Of a stretch of DNA of 64,000 bases, positions 20,048 through 31,895 are shown in pieces. Location: the NCBI RefSeq assembly GCF_000969645.2, contig NZ_CP014222.1, positions 3,413,740 through 3,477,739 of the forward strand, given 5' to 3'. The DNA comes from Janthinobacterium sp. B9-8 (GTDB lineage: Bacteria > Pseudomonadota > Gammaproteobacteria > Burkholderiales > Chitinibacteraceae). Below the pieces are notes generated by a model. The model worked only from the letters and a program-made list of their open reading frames with translations, was not told the DNA's origin and searched no databases. The first letter of the stretch is position 1, and each line of letters starts with the position of its first letter. A program made the translations under genes and the position numbers.

Positions 20048-20884
20048 TTACCTCTTGTTCGCGGGACGACGACGCACGATCATATTGCTTGTGCGCTTGT
20101 TGCGACGAGTGCGATAGCCCTTAGCAGGCTGGCCCCATGGACTTACTGGAACACGACCTTCACCAGTACGACCTTCACCACCACCGTGCGGGTGATCAAC
20201 CGGATTCATAGCAGTACCACGTACAGTTGGACGAATACCCAACCAACGCTTAGCACCTGCTTTACCGTAGGAGCGAAGATTATGCTCTTCGTTACCCACT
20301 TCACCGATTGTTGCGCGGCAGTCAACGTGAACCTTGCGGATTTCGCCAGAGCGCAAACGCAACTGAGCGTAAGCACCTTCACGAGCCAGCAACTGAACAC
20401 CAGCACCAGCAGAGCGAGCAATTTGCGCGCCTTTACCTGGCTGCATTTCAATACAATGGATCGTCGAACCAACTGGGATATTGCGGATAGGAAGGGTATT
20501 ACCCACCTTAATCGGCGCATCCGAGCCAGAAATCACGGTCATATCAGCCTTAAGGCCTTTAGGAGCAATGATGTAGCGACGTGTGCCGTCTGTATAACAA
20601 AGCAAGGCGATGTTAGCAGTGCGGTTAGGATCGTATTCAAGACGCTCTACGCGAGCTACGATTCCGTCTTTATCATTACGCTTAAAGTCAATTAGACGAT
20701 AATGCTGTTTGTGACCACCACCCATATGACGGGTTGTAATCACACCACGGTTGTTACGACCAGCTGTCTTGCTTTGCGACTCGAGCAAAGGAGCGTATGG
20801 CGCACCTTTGTGTAGATCTGGGGTCACAACCTTGACGACGGCGCGGCGACCGGGGGACGTCGGTTTTACTTTTACCAATGCCAT
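20048..20884 (-). CDS. rplB: 50S ribosomal protein L2
   Basis: Primary 23S-binding protein near the peptidyl-transferase centre. The 278 residues contain the conserved C-terminal loop [13 protein letters not shown] with its invariant histidine. It lies 12 bp after rplW. Confidence 0.99.
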   Translation of the reverse strand: MALVKVKPTSPGRRAVVKVVTPDLHKGAPYAPLLESQSKTAGRNNRGVITTRHMGGGHKQHYRLIDFKRNDKDGIVARVERLEYDPNRTANIALLCYTDGTRRYIIAPKGLKADMTVISGSDAPIKVGNTLPIRNIPVGSTIHCIEMQPGKGAQIARSAGAGVQLLAREGAYAQLRLRSGEIRKVHVDCRATIGEVGNEEHNLRSYGKAGAKRWLGIRPTVRGTAMNPVDHPHGGGEGRTGEGRVPVSPWGQPAKGYRTRRNKRTSNMIVRRRPANKR

Positions 20885-20896
20885 TTTCAGTCTCCT

Positions 20897-21202
20897 TTAC
20901 TGCGCTGCCGCGAGGTCGAGTTCTTGGCCTGCAGCAAGGCTAATATAAGCCTTTTTCCAGTCCTTGCGACGACCTACGGTACGACCAAATTTCTTGCCCT
21001 TGCCCTTGACATTCAATGTCGACACGCCTTCAACCTTCACTTTAAAGAGAAGCTCAACAGCGGCCTTGATTTCTGCCTTAGTAGCGTCCGTAGATACACG
21101 GAAAACAACTTGATCATTCTTTTCAGCCACAAAAGTGGTCTTTTCTGACACGATAGGTGCCAAAAGAACTTGAAGCAGACGATTTTCAGAGAATTGCATC
21201 AT
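20897..21202 (-). CDS. rplW: 50S ribosomal protein L23
   Basis: Docking site for trigger factor and SRP at the tunnel exit. The 101-residue frame starts with two adjacent methionines ([21 protein letters not shown]). The first ATG overlaps the rplD stop by 4 bp (ATGA), which favours coupled translation. Either ATG is possible. Confidence 0.98.
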   Translation of the reverse strand: MMQFSENRLLQVLLAPIVSEKTTFVAEKNDQVVFRVSTDATKAEIKAAVELLFKVKVEGVSTLNVKGKGKKFGRTVGRRKDWKKAYISLAAGQELDLAAAQ

Positions 21203-21819
21203 GCGTACAACTCCTCAAAAGCTTGCAGCGCTTCACGAGTGATAACCACTTTCTTAAAACGAACGAGGCTCACTGGATCAGCTTGCGATGGCTCAAGCAC
21301 CAGAACGTGCGCAAGATTGCGCGACGCTAGGTACAAGTTTTCATCCAGCTCTTTGGTGATAATCAACACGGAATCCAACTGCATAGCAGCAAGCTTCAGT
21401 GCGAAAGCCTTAGTTTTTGGTGTTTCGGCAGTAAAGCTTTCCACCACCACAAGACGCTCTTCACGAACCAGCTGCGACAAGATAGTCGCAATACCAGCAC
21501 GGAACATCTTACGGTTAACCTTTTGTGAGAAGTTCTCATCCGGGCTATTCGGGAAAGCACGACCACCACCACGCCATAGCGGTGAGGAGCTCATACCAGC
21601 ACGAGCACGGCCTGTACCCTTCTGCTTCCAAGGCTTTTTGGTCGAGTGACTTACGTTATCACGACCTTTTTGAGCACGATTGCCGCTACGAGCATTCGCG
21701 AAGTAAGCTGTCACAACTTGGTGAACCAGCGCTTCGTTGAATTCGCGTGCGAACAGTGCATCTGAACCAGCGACAGCGGCTTGCGCCTCGCCGGCAGCAT
21801 TGATGACTTTAAGATCCAT
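21199..21819 (-). CDS. rplD: 50S ribosomal protein L4
   Basis: Tunnel protein, and in E. coli the autoregulator of the S10 operon. The 206 residues include [19 protein letters not shown], the loop near the macrolide site. It overlaps rplC by one base and rplW by four. Confidence 0.99.
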   Translation of the reverse strand: MDLKVINAAGEAQAAVAGSDALFAREFNEALVHQVVTAYFANARSGNRAQKGRDNVSHSTKKPWKQKGTGRARAGMSSSPLWRGGGRAFPNSPDENFSQKVNRKMFRAGIATILSQLVREERLVVVESFTAETPKTKAFALKLAAMQLDSVLIITKELDENLYLASRNLAHVLVLEPSQADPVSLVRFKKVVITREALQAFEELYA

Positions 21820-22463
21820 TACGCACCTGCCTTCACACTCGGACGAACAACCACGTCATTGCCCTTGCAGCCAGGAACAGCGCCCTTAACTAACAGCAAT
21901 TGACGTTCGGCATCGACACGGACGATTTCCAAGTTCTGGGTAGTACGTTGAACGTTACCCAGTTGACCTGCCATGCGCTTACCAGGAAAAACACGACCCG
22001 GATCTTGCGCTTGACCAATGGAACCCGGCGTATTATGCGAGCGCGAGTTACCGTGGGAGGCACGGTTGGAAGAAAAATGGTGACGTTTGATAACACCAGC
22101 AAAACCCTTACCCAGAGTTGTACCAGTTACATCAACATAAGAACCAATCGCAAACATCTCAACTGAAAGCTGATCACCAGCTTTCAATTCTGCTAATTTC
22201 TCAGCAGTAACGTTAAATTCAACCAGACCCAAACCTGCTTCCACGCCTGCTTTCGCAAAGTGGCCAGCTTGAGCCTTGTTAACACGACTAGCTTTCTTTG
22301 CACCGAAAGTTACCTGAACAGCTGCATAGCCATCAGTTTCCGGCGTCTTGATTTGCGTAACGCGATTAGCAGACATGTCCAGCACTGTTACCGGAATGGA
22401 AGCACCATCCTCAGCAAAAACGCGGGTCATGCCGACTTTACGTCCGACAAGTCCTAAGCTCAT
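21819..22463 (-). CDS. rplC: 50S ribosomal protein L3
   Basis: Early-assembly 23S-binding protein. The start at 22463 gives 214 residues beginning [20 protein letters not shown], the family start. A further 32 upstream codons are open but run through a terminator-like hairpin and are not conserved. It is separated from rpsJ by 157 bp, unusually far for this operon. Confidence 0.98.
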   Translation of the reverse strand: MSLGLVGRKVGMTRVFAEDGASIPVTVLDMSANRVTQIKTPETDGYAAVQVTFGAKKASRVNKAQAGHFAKAGVEAGLGLVEFNVTAEKLAELKAGDQLSVEMFAIGSYVDVTGTTLGKGFAGVIKRHHFSSNRASHGNSRSHNTPGSIGQAQDPGRVFPGKRMAGQLGNVQRTTQNLEIVRVDAERQLLLVKGAVPGCKGNDVVVRPSVKAGA

Positions 22464-22513
22464 AGTTATATCCCTTTCAGGGCCGATTACGATTGACCGG
22501 CTAAACCTAAAGT

Positions 22514-22545
22514 AAAAAAGGCTTGCCACCCTTAAGTGGCAAGCC
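22514..22545 (-). terminator. Intrinsic terminator/attenuator between rpsJ and rplC
   Basis: On the - strand a perfect 10-bp stem (GGCTTGCCAC with GTGGCAAGCC, 6-base loop) is followed by six Us. It lies inside the S10 operon, after rpsJ and 50 bp before rplC, so it must be read through, regulated, or bypassed by an internal promoter. Confidence 0.85.
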
Positions 22546-22620
22546 CGCGACTTTAGCAAAGTTTTCCTTTTACCGCAAGCACTTAGCGTACATCACTGTA
22601 AAAAAAACTTTGATTGTCTA

Positions 22621-22932
22621 TTACTGCAGTTTGATTTCTACGTCTACACCAGCTGGAAGATCCAGCTTCATCAGTGCATCAACGGTTTTGTCTGTTGGAT
22701 TGACAATATCCATTAAACGCAGGTGCGTACGAATTTCCATCTGATCACGCGCCATTTTATTAACGTGTGGAGAGCTCAGAATGTCAAAACGCTCAATTTT
22801 AGTAGGAAGCGGAACCGGTCCTTTAACAACAGCACCAGTACGCTTAGCCGTATCAACAATTTCCTGCGCCGAACGATCGATCAAAGCGTAGTCAAAAGCT
22901 TTCAGACGGATACGAATTTTTTGGTTTTGCAT
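22621..22932 (-). CDS. rpsJ: 30S ribosomal protein S10 (NusE)
   Basis: Small-subunit protein that also acts with NusB in transcription antitermination. The ATG at 22932 gives 103 residues beginning [19 protein letters not shown], the family length, with AAAGG nine bases upstream. A GTG two codons earlier is also in frame but less likely. It lies 12 bp after tuf. Confidence 0.97.
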   Translation of the reverse strand: MQNQKIRIRLKAFDYALIDRSAQEIVDTAKRTGAVVKGPVPLPTKIERFDILSSPHVNKMARDQMEIRTHLRLMDIVNPTDKTVDALMKLDLPAGVDVEIKLQ

Positions 22933-22944
22933 TTTCACAAGCCT

Positions 22945-24135
22945 TTAAACGAGGACTTTGGCAACAACACCAGCGCCAACAGTACGACCACCTTCGCGAA
23001 TAGCGAAGCGTAGACCTTGTTCCATAGCAACTGGAGCGATCAGGGTAACGGTAACTTCAACGTTATCACCTGGCATCACCATTTCAGTACCTTCTGGCAA
23101 ATCAACCGAACCTGTTACGTCAGTTGTACGGAAGAAGAATTGTGGACGGTAGCCGTTGAAGAATGGAGTGTGACGACCACCTTCATCTTTCGACAGAACG
23201 TAAACAGAACCTTCAAACTTAGTATGCGGAGTAATCGAACCTGGCTTAGCCAATACTTGACCACGCTGAACATCTTCACGCTTAGTACCACGAAGCAATG
23301 CACCGATGTTATCGCCAGCTTGACCTTGATCAAGCAGCTTACGGAACATTTCAACACCAGTACATGTTGTCTTAACTGTTGTAGTAATACCAACAATTTC
23401 GATTTCTTCGCCGACTTTAACAACGCCGCGCTCAACACGACCAGTCACAACAGTACCGCGACCTGAGATCGAGAATACGTCTTCAACTGGCATCAGGAAC
23501 GCGCCATCAACAGCACGTTCTGGCAATGGAATGTATGAATCAAGCGCTTCAGCAAGACGGAAAATCGATGGCTCGCCGTGCTCAGACTGATCACCTTCCA
23601 GGGCCATACGAGCAGAACCAACAATAATTGGAGTGTCGTCACCAGGGAAGTCATACTTGCTCAGCAGTTCACGAACTTCCATGTCTACCAATTCAAGCAA
23701 TTCAGCATCATCAACCAAGTCAGCTTTGTTCAGGTAAACAATGATGTATGGAACGCCAACTTGACGAGCCAACAAGATGTGCTCACGAGTTTGCGGCATA
23801 GGACCATCAGCTGCTGAACATACCAAGATCGCGCCATCCATCTGCGCAGCACCAGTAATCATGTTCTTGATGTAATCCGCGTGACCTGGGCAGTCAACGT
23901 GAGCGTAGTGACGTGTTTCTGTCTCATACTCAACATGTGAAGTATTAATAGTAATACCGCGTGCTTTTTCTTCAGGAGCGCTATCGATTTGCGAGTAATC
24001 TTTAGCTTCGCCACCGAATTTCTTCGACAAGATAGTCGAAATTGCCGCTGTCAGTGTGGTTTTACCATGGTCAACGTGACCAATTGTACCAACGTTAACG
24101 TGTGGCTTTGTGCGCGTAAACTTTTCTTTTGCCAT
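22945..24135 (-). CDS. tuf: Elongation factor Tu (copy in the str operon)
   Basis: GTPase that carries aminoacyl-tRNA to the ribosome. The 396 residues contain G1 GHVDHGKT (about 19-26), DCPGHADY, and NKADLVDD. It follows fusA by 27 bp and precedes rpsJ by 12 bp. It differs from the second copy at 39857-41047 by seven residues and ends KVLV. Confidence 0.99.
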   Translation of the reverse strand: MAKEKFTRTKPHVNVGTIGHVDHGKTTLTAAISTILSKKFGGEAKDYSQIDSAPEEKARGITINTSHVEYETETRHYAHVDCPGHADYIKNMITGAAQMDGAILVCSAADGPMPQTREHILLARQVGVPYIIVYLNKADLVDDAELLELVDMEVRELLSKYDFPGDDTPIIVGSARMALEGDQSEHGEPSIFRLAEALDSYIPLPERAVDGAFLMPVEDVFSISGRGTVVTGRVERGVVKVGEEIEIVGITTTVKTTCTGVEMFRKLLDQGQAGDNIGALLRGTKREDVQRGQVLAKPGSITPHTKFEGSVYVLSKDEGGRHTPFFNGYRPQFFFRTTDVTGSVDLPEGTEMVMPGDNVEVTVTLIAPVAMEQGLRFAIREGGRTVGAGVVAKVLV

Positions 24136-24162
24136 TGCTGTAGATCCTTTAAATTTATTTAA

Positions 24163-26262
24163 TTATTTCTTGTTCGCAATAATCGCGTCAGCCACATGCT
24201 TCGGCGCTTCGGAGTAGTGCTTGAATTCCATAGAGTAAGTTGCACGACCTTGCGACATTGAGCGCAAGCGAGTCGAGTAACCAAACATCTCGGAAAGAGG
24301 CAACTCAGCCTTAACCATCTTGCCACCGGCAGGATTATCATCCATACCTTGCAAGATGCCACGACGGGACGAGATATCGCCCATGATGTCACCCATGTAC
24401 TCTTCTGGTGTTTCGACTTCTACAGCCATCATTGGCTCAAGAATAACGGCACCAGCACGACGCATCGCTTCTTTAAATGCAATCGAACCTGCAAGTTCAA
24501 ACGCAAGTTGTGAAGAGTCAACATCATGGTACGAACCAAACGTCAGGCGAACCTTAACGTCCACGACAGGGAAGCCTGCCAACACACCAGCTTTCAGCGT
24601 GTTTTGGATACCCTTGTCCACCGAAGGGATAAATTCACGAGGAATCGAACCACCCTTAACTTCGTCAGAGAAGGAGTAACCATTGCCTTCACCAGCCGGC
24701 TCAACAGTAATCACGCAATGACCGTACTGACCTTTACCGCCAGACTGTTTCGCGTGCTTACCTTCAACATCGGCAGCGATGCGGGTAATGGTTTCGCGGT
24801 ATGCAACTTGCGGAGCACCCACATTCGCTTCAACGCCAAATTCACGACGCATGCGATCAACCAGAATTTCTAAGTGCAACTCACCCATACCAGACATAAT
24901 TGTCTGGCCGGTTTCTTCGTCAGTACGCACACGGAAAGAAGGATCTTCTTTCGCCAAGCGATTCAGGGCAATACCCATCTTCTCTTGGTCTGGCTTTGTC
25001 TTAGGCTCAACAGCAACGTGAATTACTGGCTCTGGGAACACCATGCGTTCCAAGATAATGAAGTCACTCGGCGCACATAAAGTCTCACCAGTCGTTACAT
25101 CTTTCAAGCCAATCGCAGCGGCAATATCACCCGCGTAAACTTCATCAATTTCTTGACGATCGTTTGCGTGCATTTGCACGATACGGCCAATACGCTCTTT
25201 CTTATCTTTAACCGAGTTCAAAACGGTATCGCCAGACTTCACGATGCCGGAGTAAACGCGGAAGAAGGTCAACTGACCAACATAAGGATCGCTCATCAGC
25301 TTAAATGCTAAGGCAGAGAATGGAGCTGCATCAGAAGCTTCACGAGTGATATTTTCTTCTTTCTCGTTTACACCAGTGATCGCAGCAACCTCAACCGGCG
25401 ACGGCATAAAGTCGATAACTGCGTCGAGCATGCGTTGCACACCCTTGTTCTTGAACGCACTACCGCACAGCATAGGCTGAATTTCGCACGCTAAAGTACG
25501 AATACGCAGGCCTTCAATGATTTCAGCTTCGCTCAAATCGCCTTCTTCAAGGTATTTGTTCATCATCTCTTCAGATGATTCAGCAGCCGCTTCAACCATG
25601 TTTTCGCGCCATGTTTGAGCAATATCTACTAATTCAGCAGGGATCTCACCATACTCAAACTTCATACCTTGCGATGCTTCATCCCACAAGATGGACTTCA
25701 TCTTGATCAGATCAACCACACCGGTAAAGCCATCTTCTGCGCCAACTGGAATTACAACTGGTACTGGATTAGCTTTCAGGCGAATCTTCATCTGCTCAAC
25801 TACGCGGAAGAAGTTAGCACCTTGACGGTCCATCTTGTTTACGAAAGCAAGACGCGGAACTTTGTATTTATTAGCTTGACGCCATACGGTTTCAGACTGG
25901 GGTTGAACACCACCCACAGCGCAGTAAACCATGCAAGCACCATCCAGAACGCGCATTGAGCGCTCAACTTCAATCGTGAAGTCAACGTGACCTGGGGTGT
26001 CGATGATGTTAATGCGGTGTTCCGGGTACTGTTGCGCCATGCCTTTCCAGAACGTAGTTGTCGCAGCAGAAGTAATCGTGATACCACGCTCCTGCTCTTG
26101 CTCCATCCAGTCCATTGTTGCAGCGCCGTCATGCACTTCACCGATCTTGTGGTTTACACCGGTGTAGAACAGAACGCGTTCGGTCGTCGTCGTTTTACCG
26201 GCGTCAATGTGAGCAGAGATACCAATATTACGGTAACGCTCAATAGAAGTCTTACGTGCCAC
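24163..26262 (-). CDS. fusA: Elongation factor G
   Basis: Translocation GTPase. The 699 residues contain [19 protein letters not shown] (about 18-36), DTPGHVDF, and [11 protein letters not shown], followed by domains II-V. It lies between rpsG and tuf with 27-bp gaps, the classical str operon. Confidence 0.99.
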   Translation of the reverse strand: MARKTSIERYRNIGISAHIDAGKTTTTERVLFYTGVNHKIGEVHDGAATMDWMEQEQERGITITSAATTTFWKGMAQQYPEHRINIIDTPGHVDFTIEVERSMRVLDGACMVYCAVGGVQPQSETVWRQANKYKVPRLAFVNKMDRQGANFFRVVEQMKIRLKANPVPVVIPVGAEDGFTGVVDLIKMKSILWDEASQGMKFEYGEIPAELVDIAQTWRENMVEAAAESSEEMMNKYLEEGDLSEAEIIEGLRIRTLACEIQPMLCGSAFKNKGVQRMLDAVIDFMPSPVEVAAITGVNEKEENITREASDAAPFSALAFKLMSDPYVGQLTFFRVYSGIVKSGDTVLNSVKDKKERIGRIVQMHANDRQEIDEVYAGDIAAAIGLKDVTTGETLCAPSDFIILERMVFPEPVIHVAVEPKTKPDQEKMGIALNRLAKEDPSFRVRTDEETGQTIMSGMGELHLEILVDRMRREFGVEANVGAPQVAYRETITRIAADVEGKHAKQSGGKGQYGHCVITVEPAGEGNGYSFSDEVKGGSIPREFIPSVDKGIQNTLKAGVLAGFPVVDVKVRLTFGSYHDVDSSQLAFELAGSIAFKEAMRRAGAVILEPMMAVEVETPEEYMGDIMGDISSRRGILQGMDDNPAGGKMVKAELPLSEMFGYSTRLRSMSQGRATYSMEFKHYSEAPKHVADAIIANKK

Positions 26263-26289
26263 GGGATATTCCTTGTCCGAGTTACGCGA

Positions 26290-26760
26290 TTAGAAGCGGT
26301 AGTGAGCGAACGCTTTGTTCGCTTCTGCCATGCGGTGTACTTCGTCACGCTTCTTCATAGCGCCACCACGGCCTTCAGCCGCATCGAGGAGTTCGCCTGC
26401 CAGACGCAGATCCATCGACTTTTCACCACGTTTACGAGCCGCATCACGAACCCAACGCATCGCCAATGCCAAACGACGGCTAGGACGGACTTCGACTGGT
26501 ACTTGATAGTTTGCACCACCAACACGACGGCTTTTAACTTCAACCATTGGCTTAGCATTACCGATTGCAGCGGAGAACACTTCCAGCGGTGACTTGCCAG
26601 TTTTTTTCTCGATTTGTACAAGTGCACCGTAAACGATACGCTCTGCAACCGCTTTCTTGCCATCCATCATTACAACGTTCATGAACTTAGTCAGTTCTTG
26701 GCTACCAAATTTTGGATCCGGTAAAACGTCACGTTTCGGTACTTCTCTGCGTCTAGGCAT
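26290..26760 (-). CDS. rpsG: 30S ribosomal protein S7
   Basis: Primary 16S 3'-domain binding protein, and the feedback repressor of the str operon in E. coli. The 156 residues begin [21 protein letters not shown] 110-bp interval separates it from rpsL, comparable with the E. coli S7 target region. Confidence 0.99.
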   Translation of the reverse strand: MPRRREVPKRDVLPDPKFGSQELTKFMNVVMMDGKKAVAERIVYGALVQIEKKTGKSPLEVFSAAIGNAKPMVEVKSRRVGGANYQVPVEVRPSRRLALAMRWVRDAARKRGEKSMDLRLAGELLDAAEGRGGAMKKRDEVHRMAEANKAFAHYRF

Positions 26761-26870
26761 AATTCTCTATCCTTAATATTTCATTCAGTCGGGGTTTCCC
26801 CCTCGGTCGCCCATCAAGACGACCACTTACTCGACGGCCCAAATGGGACTCGCCGACCGTCCAGTGGCAA
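26761..26870 (-). promoter_or_regulatory. rpsL-rpsG intergenic RNA, candidate S7 repressor site
   Basis: A 110-bp GC-rich gap stands out in an operon with short spacers. On the - strand it holds several pairable runs, for example GGGGG-AAA-CCCC and two GACGG/CCGTC arms. In E. coli S7 binds the equivalent interval to repress its own synthesis. Equivalence here is inferred from position only. Confidence 0.4.
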
Positions 26871-27245
26871 TTAAGCCTTTGGACGCTTAGTACCGTACTT
26901 GGAGCGCGACTGTTTACGACCCTTAACGCCAGCAGTATCCAAGGAGCCGCGTACTGTGTGGTAACGCACACCCGGCAAATCCTTAACACGACCGCCGCGG
27001 ATCAGCACAACGCTGTGTTCCTGCAGGTTATGGCCTTCACCACCGATGTACGAAATAACTTCGAAACCATTGGTTAGGCGAACTTTACAAACTTTACGAA
27101 GCGCTGAGTTAGGCTTCTTAGGAGTGGTTGTGTATACACGAGTGCATACGCCACGTTTTTGCGGGCAAGACTCAAGAGCTGGCACTTTGCTCTTTGCTTT
27201 TTCCTGCACACGACCTTTACGGACGAGCTGGTTAATCGTTGGCAT
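26871..27245 (-). CDS. rpsL: 30S ribosomal protein S12
   Basis: Decoding-centre protein. The 124 residues begin [20 protein letters not shown]. Streptomycin-related positions K43 and K88 are both lysine, so the sequence looks wild type. It opens the str operon after a 384-bp gap from rpoC, with an AAGGAAG ribosome site. Confidence 0.99.
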   Translation of the reverse strand: MPTINQLVRKGRVQEKAKSKVPALESCPQKRGVCTRVYTTTPKKPNSALRKVCKVRLTNGFEVISYIGGEGHNLQEHSVVLIRGGRVKDLPGVRYHTVRGSLDTAGVKGRKQSRSKYGTKRPKA

Positions 27246-27529
27246 TGATTACTTCCTTAGGTTAAAAATCCCCGTAGGGCACTTACTACTTCTTCATATT
27301 TATGACAAAGCATTAAACATATTATCAGTCAGCTTGCGCCGGCCACCACATGCTTGTTTCTTTGTTTTACCACTGGCTACTGCTCACAACTACCTCTTCA
27401 CTTAATGAGGCGCTGTTTTTATTTACAATAAAATCAAAGCATTAAGTCTGTTATTAGTCCTGCTTTTCGCTAACCACCACGGGCTCATTTCTTCATTTTT
27501 AAAGCAAATAAAACAGGGACAACCACATC
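27246..27529 (-). other. Long rpsL leader with an imperfect direct repeat
   Basis: There is no gene in this stretch. It holds two imperfect copies of a roughly 65-bp segment, starting at 27307 and 27436, both with AAAGCATTAA, a TTATNAGTC core and CCACCAC. No convincing sigma-70 promoter was found, although TTGTCA on the - strand near 27305 could be a -35. The str operon promoter and leader are expected here. Confidence 0.45.
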
Positions 27530-27571
27530 AAAAAAAGAAGTGCACAACGCCCAGCAAAGCTGAGCGTTGTG
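27530..27571 (-). terminator. rpoBC operon terminator
   Basis: A 13-bp stem with one G-U pair (27543-27555 with 27559-27571) closes a 3-base loop. On the - strand it is followed by CACTTC and seven Us (27530-27536). It begins 59 bp after the rpoC stop. Confidence 0.88.
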
Positions 27572-27629
27572 TAAAAGTACAGGATTCTATTGAAATCAAG
27601 TGCTTGTCGTCAAGACAAGCTGATGACCG

Positions 27630-30600
27630 TTAGACCCCAACTTCACCACTTGCAGCGGTTTCAGCCTCTGCAGTTGGTGCAAAAATGTCAGCCAATTGAT
27701 CAACAACTGGTGCCTGACGCTTACGATTACGATGGTAAGCTAAGCCAGTACCCGCAGGAATCAAGCGACCTACGATGACGTTTTCTTTCAGACCGCGCAA
27801 GTCATCAATTTTGCCCATGATGGCTGCTTCAGTCAGCACTCGCGTGGTTTCCTGGAAGGAAGCCGCTGAAATAAACGAATCTGTAGACAGAGATGCTTTA
27901 GTAATACCTAACAGAACATTATCGTAGCTTGCTGGTAACTTACCCTCAGCAATCAACTTATCGTTCACTGTCAGTACTTCTGCGCGCTCAACTTGCTCAC
28001 CCTGAATGAAGGCAGAATCTGCAGAATCAGTAATGATGACACGACGTAACATTTGACGAAGAATAACTTCAATATGCTTATCGTTAATCTTTACACCCTG
28101 CAAACGATACACTTCCTGCACTTCTTGTACAACGTAGCGTGACAACGCTTCGATCCCTTGCAGACGCAAGATATCGTGCGGATCAATCGCACCGTCCACA
28201 ATACTTTCACCACGGTTAACAACCTGACCATCGTGAACCAGTACGTGTTTTTCTTTCAAGATCAGGTATTCGTGCGGCGCACCTTCCAGATCCGTTAAGA
28301 CTAGACGCTGTTTACCCTTAGTTTCTTTACCGAAGGAAACTGTACCGGTAATTTCAGCCAACATACCCGGATCTTTCGGAATACGCGCTTCAAACAACTC
28401 AGCAACACGTGGCAGACCCCCGGTAATATCGCGAGTCTTAGCAGATTCTTGTGGAATACGCGCCAACACATCACCCACACCAACCACTTGACCATCTTTC
28501 ACCGTGATAATACAACCCACTTGGAAACCGATCATAACGGTAGTGTCAGTACCCGCCATTTTAACTTCGCCACCACGTTCATCCAATAACTTAACCATTG
28601 GACGTACGCCAGTTGCCTTACCGCCTTTACGCTTAGGATCGATAACAACCAAGGTCGAAAGACCGGTCACATCATCGACCTGCTTCATTACGGTAATACC
28701 CTCTTCCACATTATCGAACTTCACCTGACCGGCGTATTCCGAAATAATTGGACGAGTGTGCGGATCCCACGTACCCAGTACGCCACCGGCTTTGATGCTA
28801 TCGCCATCTTTAACAGTCAGTGTTGCACCATACGGCACTTTATGACGCTCACGCTCACGACCATTGTCATCAACAACAATCACTTCAGCAGAACGTGCAA
28901 TCACAACTGGATCACCCTTGGCATTGGTCACATAGCGCATGTTCGGGCTGTACGCGATATTACCACTGGATTTCGATTCTACTTGTGTTGCCGCAGCCGC
29001 ACGAGAAGCCGCACCCCCGATGTGGAAGGTACGCATGGTCAGCTGTGTACCTGGCTCACCAATCGACTGAGCAGCGATAACACCCACTGCTTCACCCGTA
29101 TTCACCAGATGACCACGACCAAGGTCACGACCGTAACACGCGGCACATAGGCCATAACGTGTTTCGCAAGATAGCGGAGTACGAACCTTAACCTCGTCAA
29201 CACCAAGGTGTTCGATCTCTTCAACTTCGTCTTCACCCAGCAATGTACCCACTGGGAACACTGTTTCGTGCGTAACAGGATCGATCACATCGAGCACTAC
29301 CACGCGACCCAGAATACGATCACGCAGTGCTTCAATCACATCACCACCCTGTACAACCGCCTTCATGACCACGCCGTTCTTGGTGCCGCAATCGTCTTCA
29401 ATCACAACCAAGTCTTGCGTTACGTCAACCAGACGACGAGTCAGGTAACCCGAGTTCGCTGTTTTCAGCGCCGTATCTGCCAGACCCTTACGTGCACCGT
29501 GGGTGGAGATAAAGTACTGAAGAACGGTCAAGCCTTCACGGAAGTTGGTGGTAATCGGCGTTTCAATAATCGAACCGTCCGGTTTAGCCATCAAACCCCG
29601 CATACCAGCCAGCTGACGAATCTGCGCTGCAGAACCGCGGGCACCGGAATCGGCCATCATAAATACTGAGTTAAACGAGTCTTGATCGACTTCAACGCCT
29701 TCGCGGTTGATGACCTTCTCTTTACCGAGCTGATCCATCATCGCCTTGGCAATCTGATCACCGGCACGGCCCCAGATATCCACAACCTTGTTATAACGTT
29801 CACCCTGAGTCACCAGACCGGAGCTGTACTGATGCTCGATCTCGCGCACTTCAGCGTAAGACTCAGCCAGAAGCTGAACCTTTTTATCCGGCACAACCAT
29901 ATCATCAACGCAAATCGAGATACCGCCGCGTGTCGAATAAGCAAAACCGGTGTACATCAGTTGATCCGCAAAAATAACGGTATCTTTCAGACCGCAACGG
30001 CGGAATGAAGCGTTAATCAGCTTACCAATTTCTTTCTTTTTCAACGCTTTATCGATGTGGCTGAAGTCCAAACCCTTAGGCAGAATTTCAGACAAGATCG
30101 CACGACCAACTGTGGTGCTACGACGCACCATCTGAGCTTGCCATTCGCCGTCTTCGTCTTTTACCCATTCTTTCAGGCGGATATCAACACGCGTTTGCAA
30201 GGTTACTTCCTTGCTCGCATAAGCGCGCATTGCTTCGCTTACGTCGATCAGGTACATGCCCTCGCCCTTGGCATTGATACGCTCACGAGTCATGTAATAC
30301 AGACCCAGCACGATATCCTGCGAAGGAACGATAATTGGCTCGCCGTTAGCTGGCGACAATACGTTGTTAGAAGCCAGCATCAAGGTGCGTGCTTCCATCT
30401 GCGCTTCAAGGCTCAGTGGAACGTGAACAGCCATCTGGTCACCGTCAAAGTCGGCATTGAATGCCGCGCAGACGAGTGGATGCAGTTGAATCGCTTTACC
30501 TTCGATCAACACTGGCTCAAACGCTTGAATACCCAAGCGGTGAAGTGTTGGCGCACGGTTCAAGAGAATCGGATGTTCGCGAATCACATCTTCCAAGATG

Positions 30601-31829
30601 TCCCAAACGACTGGATCTTGGGCTTCCACCATTTTTTTCGCCGCTTTAATGGTGGTCGCAAGACCAAGCACTTCAAGCTTGTGGAAAATAAATGGCTTGA
30701 ACAGCTCCAGACCCATCAGTTTTGGCAAGCCGCACTGATGCAGACGCAGTGTCGGGCCCACGGTAATAACCGAACGACCAGAGTAATCTACGCGCTTACC
30801 CAACAAGTTCTGACGGAAACGACCGCCCTTACCCTTGATCATATCGGCCAAGGATTTGAGAGGACGCTTGTTCGCACCCGTCATCGCTTTACCGCGACGG
30901 CCGTTATCGAGCAAGGAATCAACCGCTTCTTGCAACATACGCTTTTCATTACGCACGATAATTTCAGGCGCGCGCAATTCTAAAAGACGTTTCAGACGGT
31001 TATTACGGTTAATCACGCGACGATACAGATCGTTCAGATCTGAAGTAGCGAAACGACCACCATCCAATGGTACGAGAGGACGTAATTCTGGCGGCAATAC
31101 AGGCAGAACTTCCAAAACCATCCATTCTGGCTTGATGCCGGAACGTTGGAAGGCTTCCAGCACTTTCAGGCGCTTGGAAATCTTCTTGATTTTAGTTTCA
31201 GAGCCGGTGGAGGACAATTCAGCACGCAAGGTGGTGATTTGGTCTTCTACATCCATGCTCTTCAAAAGCTCACGCACCGCTTCCGCACCCATCAGGGCTA
31301 CGAATTCGTCACCGTACTCTTCAACTTTATTGAAGTAATCTTCTTCAGTCAGCAATTGGCCACGTGTCAGCGGCGTCATGCCTGGCTCGATCACCACAAA
31401 ACCTTCGAAGTAAAGTACGCGTTCGATATCACGCAATGGGATATCAAGCACCATACCCAAGCGCGATGGCAGGGATTTCAAGAACCAGATGTGTGCAACT
31501 GGGCTAGCCAGCTCGATGTGTCCCATGCGGTCGCGACGAACCTTAGACAGGGTCACTTCCACACCGCACTTCTCGCAGATCACGCCACGATGCTTCAGGC
31601 GTTTGTACTTACCGCACAGGCATTCGTAATCTTTGATTGGGCCAAAAATACGCGCGCAAAATAAGCCATCACGTTCTGGCTTAAATGTACGGTAGTTAAT
31701 GGTTTCCGGCTTTTTTACTTCGCCGAACGACCAAGAGCGGATTTTTTCTGGCGACGCCAGACCGATCTTAATCGCATCAAATTCTTCATTTGCAGCAACT
31801 TGCTTGAAGAGTTCGAGTAAGCCTTTCAT
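27630..31829 (-). CDS. rpoC: RNA polymerase beta' subunit
   Basis: Catalytic subunit of RNA polymerase. The start at 31829 gives 1399 residues beginning [11 protein letters not shown]. The 17 extra upstream codons are not conserved. It carries the N-terminal zinc site ([20 protein letters not shown]), the active-site loop [15 protein letters not shown], and the second zinc-binding region with CAACYGRD. It lies 66 bp after rpoB. Confidence 0.98.
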   Translation of the reverse strand: MKGLLELFKQVAANEEFDAIKIGLASPEKIRSWSFGEVKKPETINYRTFKPERDGLFCARIFGPIKDYECLCGKYKRLKHRGVICEKCGVEVTLSKVRRDRMGHIELASPVAHIWFLKSLPSRLGMVLDIPLRDIERVLYFEGFVVIEPGMTPLTRGQLLTEEDYFNKVEEYGDEFVALMGAEAVRELLKSMDVEDQITTLRAELSSTGSETKIKKISKRLKVLEAFQRSGIKPEWMVLEVLPVLPPELRPLVPLDGGRFATSDLNDLYRRVINRNNRLKRLLELRAPEIIVRNEKRMLQEAVDSLLDNGRRGKAMTGANKRPLKSLADMIKGKGGRFRQNLLGKRVDYSGRSVITVGPTLRLHQCGLPKLMGLELFKPFIFHKLEVLGLATTIKAAKKMVEAQDPVVWDILEDVIREHPILLNRAPTLHRLGIQAFEPVLIEGKAIQLHPLVCAAFNADFDGDQMAVHVPLSLEAQMEARTLMLASNNVLSPANGEPIIVPSQDIVLGLYYMTRERINAKGEGMYLIDVSEAMRAYASKEVTLQTRVDIRLKEWVKDEDGEWQAQMVRRSTTVGRAILSEILPKGLDFSHIDKALKKKEIGKLINASFRRCGLKDTVIFADQLMYTGFAYSTRGGISICVDDMVVPDKKVQLLAESYAEVREIEHQYSSGLVTQGERYNKVVDIWGRAGDQIAKAMMDQLGKEKVINREGVEVDQDSFNSVFMMADSGARGSAAQIRQLAGMRGLMAKPDGSIIETPITTNFREGLTVLQYFISTHGARKGLADTALKTANSGYLTRRLVDVTQDLVVIEDDCGTKNGVVMKAVVQGGDVIEALRDRILGRVVVLDVIDPVTHETVFPVGTLLGEDEVEEIEHLGVDEVKVRTPLSCETRYGLCAACYGRDLGRGHLVNTGEAVGVIAAQSIGEPGTQLTMRTFHIGGAASRAAAATQVESKSSGNIAYSPNMRYVTNAKGDPVVIARSAEVIVVDDNGRERERHKVPYGATLTVKDGDSIKAGGVLGTWDPHTRPIISEYAGQVKFDNVEEGITVMKQVDDVTGLSTLVVIDPKRKGGKATGVRPMVKLLDERGGEVKMAGTDTTVMIGFQVGCIITVKDGQVVGVGDVLARIPQESAKTRDITGGLPRVAELFEARIPKDPGMLAEITGTVSFGKETKGKQRLVLTDLEGAPHEYLILKEKHVLVHDGQVVNRGESIVDGAIDPHDILRLQGIEALSRYVVQEVQEVYRLQGVKINDKHIEVILRQMLRRVIITDSADSAFIQGEQVERAEVLTVNDKLIAEGKLPASYDNVLLGITKASLSTDSFISAASFQETTRVLTEAAIMGKIDDLRGLKENVIVGRLIPAGTGLAYHRNRKRQAPVVDQLADIFAPTAEAETAASGEVGV

Positions 31830-31895
31830 TCTTTGACTCCAGTGAGGCGTTCGGGGTATGGCGGGCACTCTGCCCGCCATCTACTACCCCTCGAA

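Noticed and set aside
30057..30983. 308-residue + strand frame antisense to rpoC
   Set aside because: It lies wholly inside the rpoC coding sequence on the opposite strand, has no recognisable domain or ribosome site, and such shadows are common in long conserved genes.
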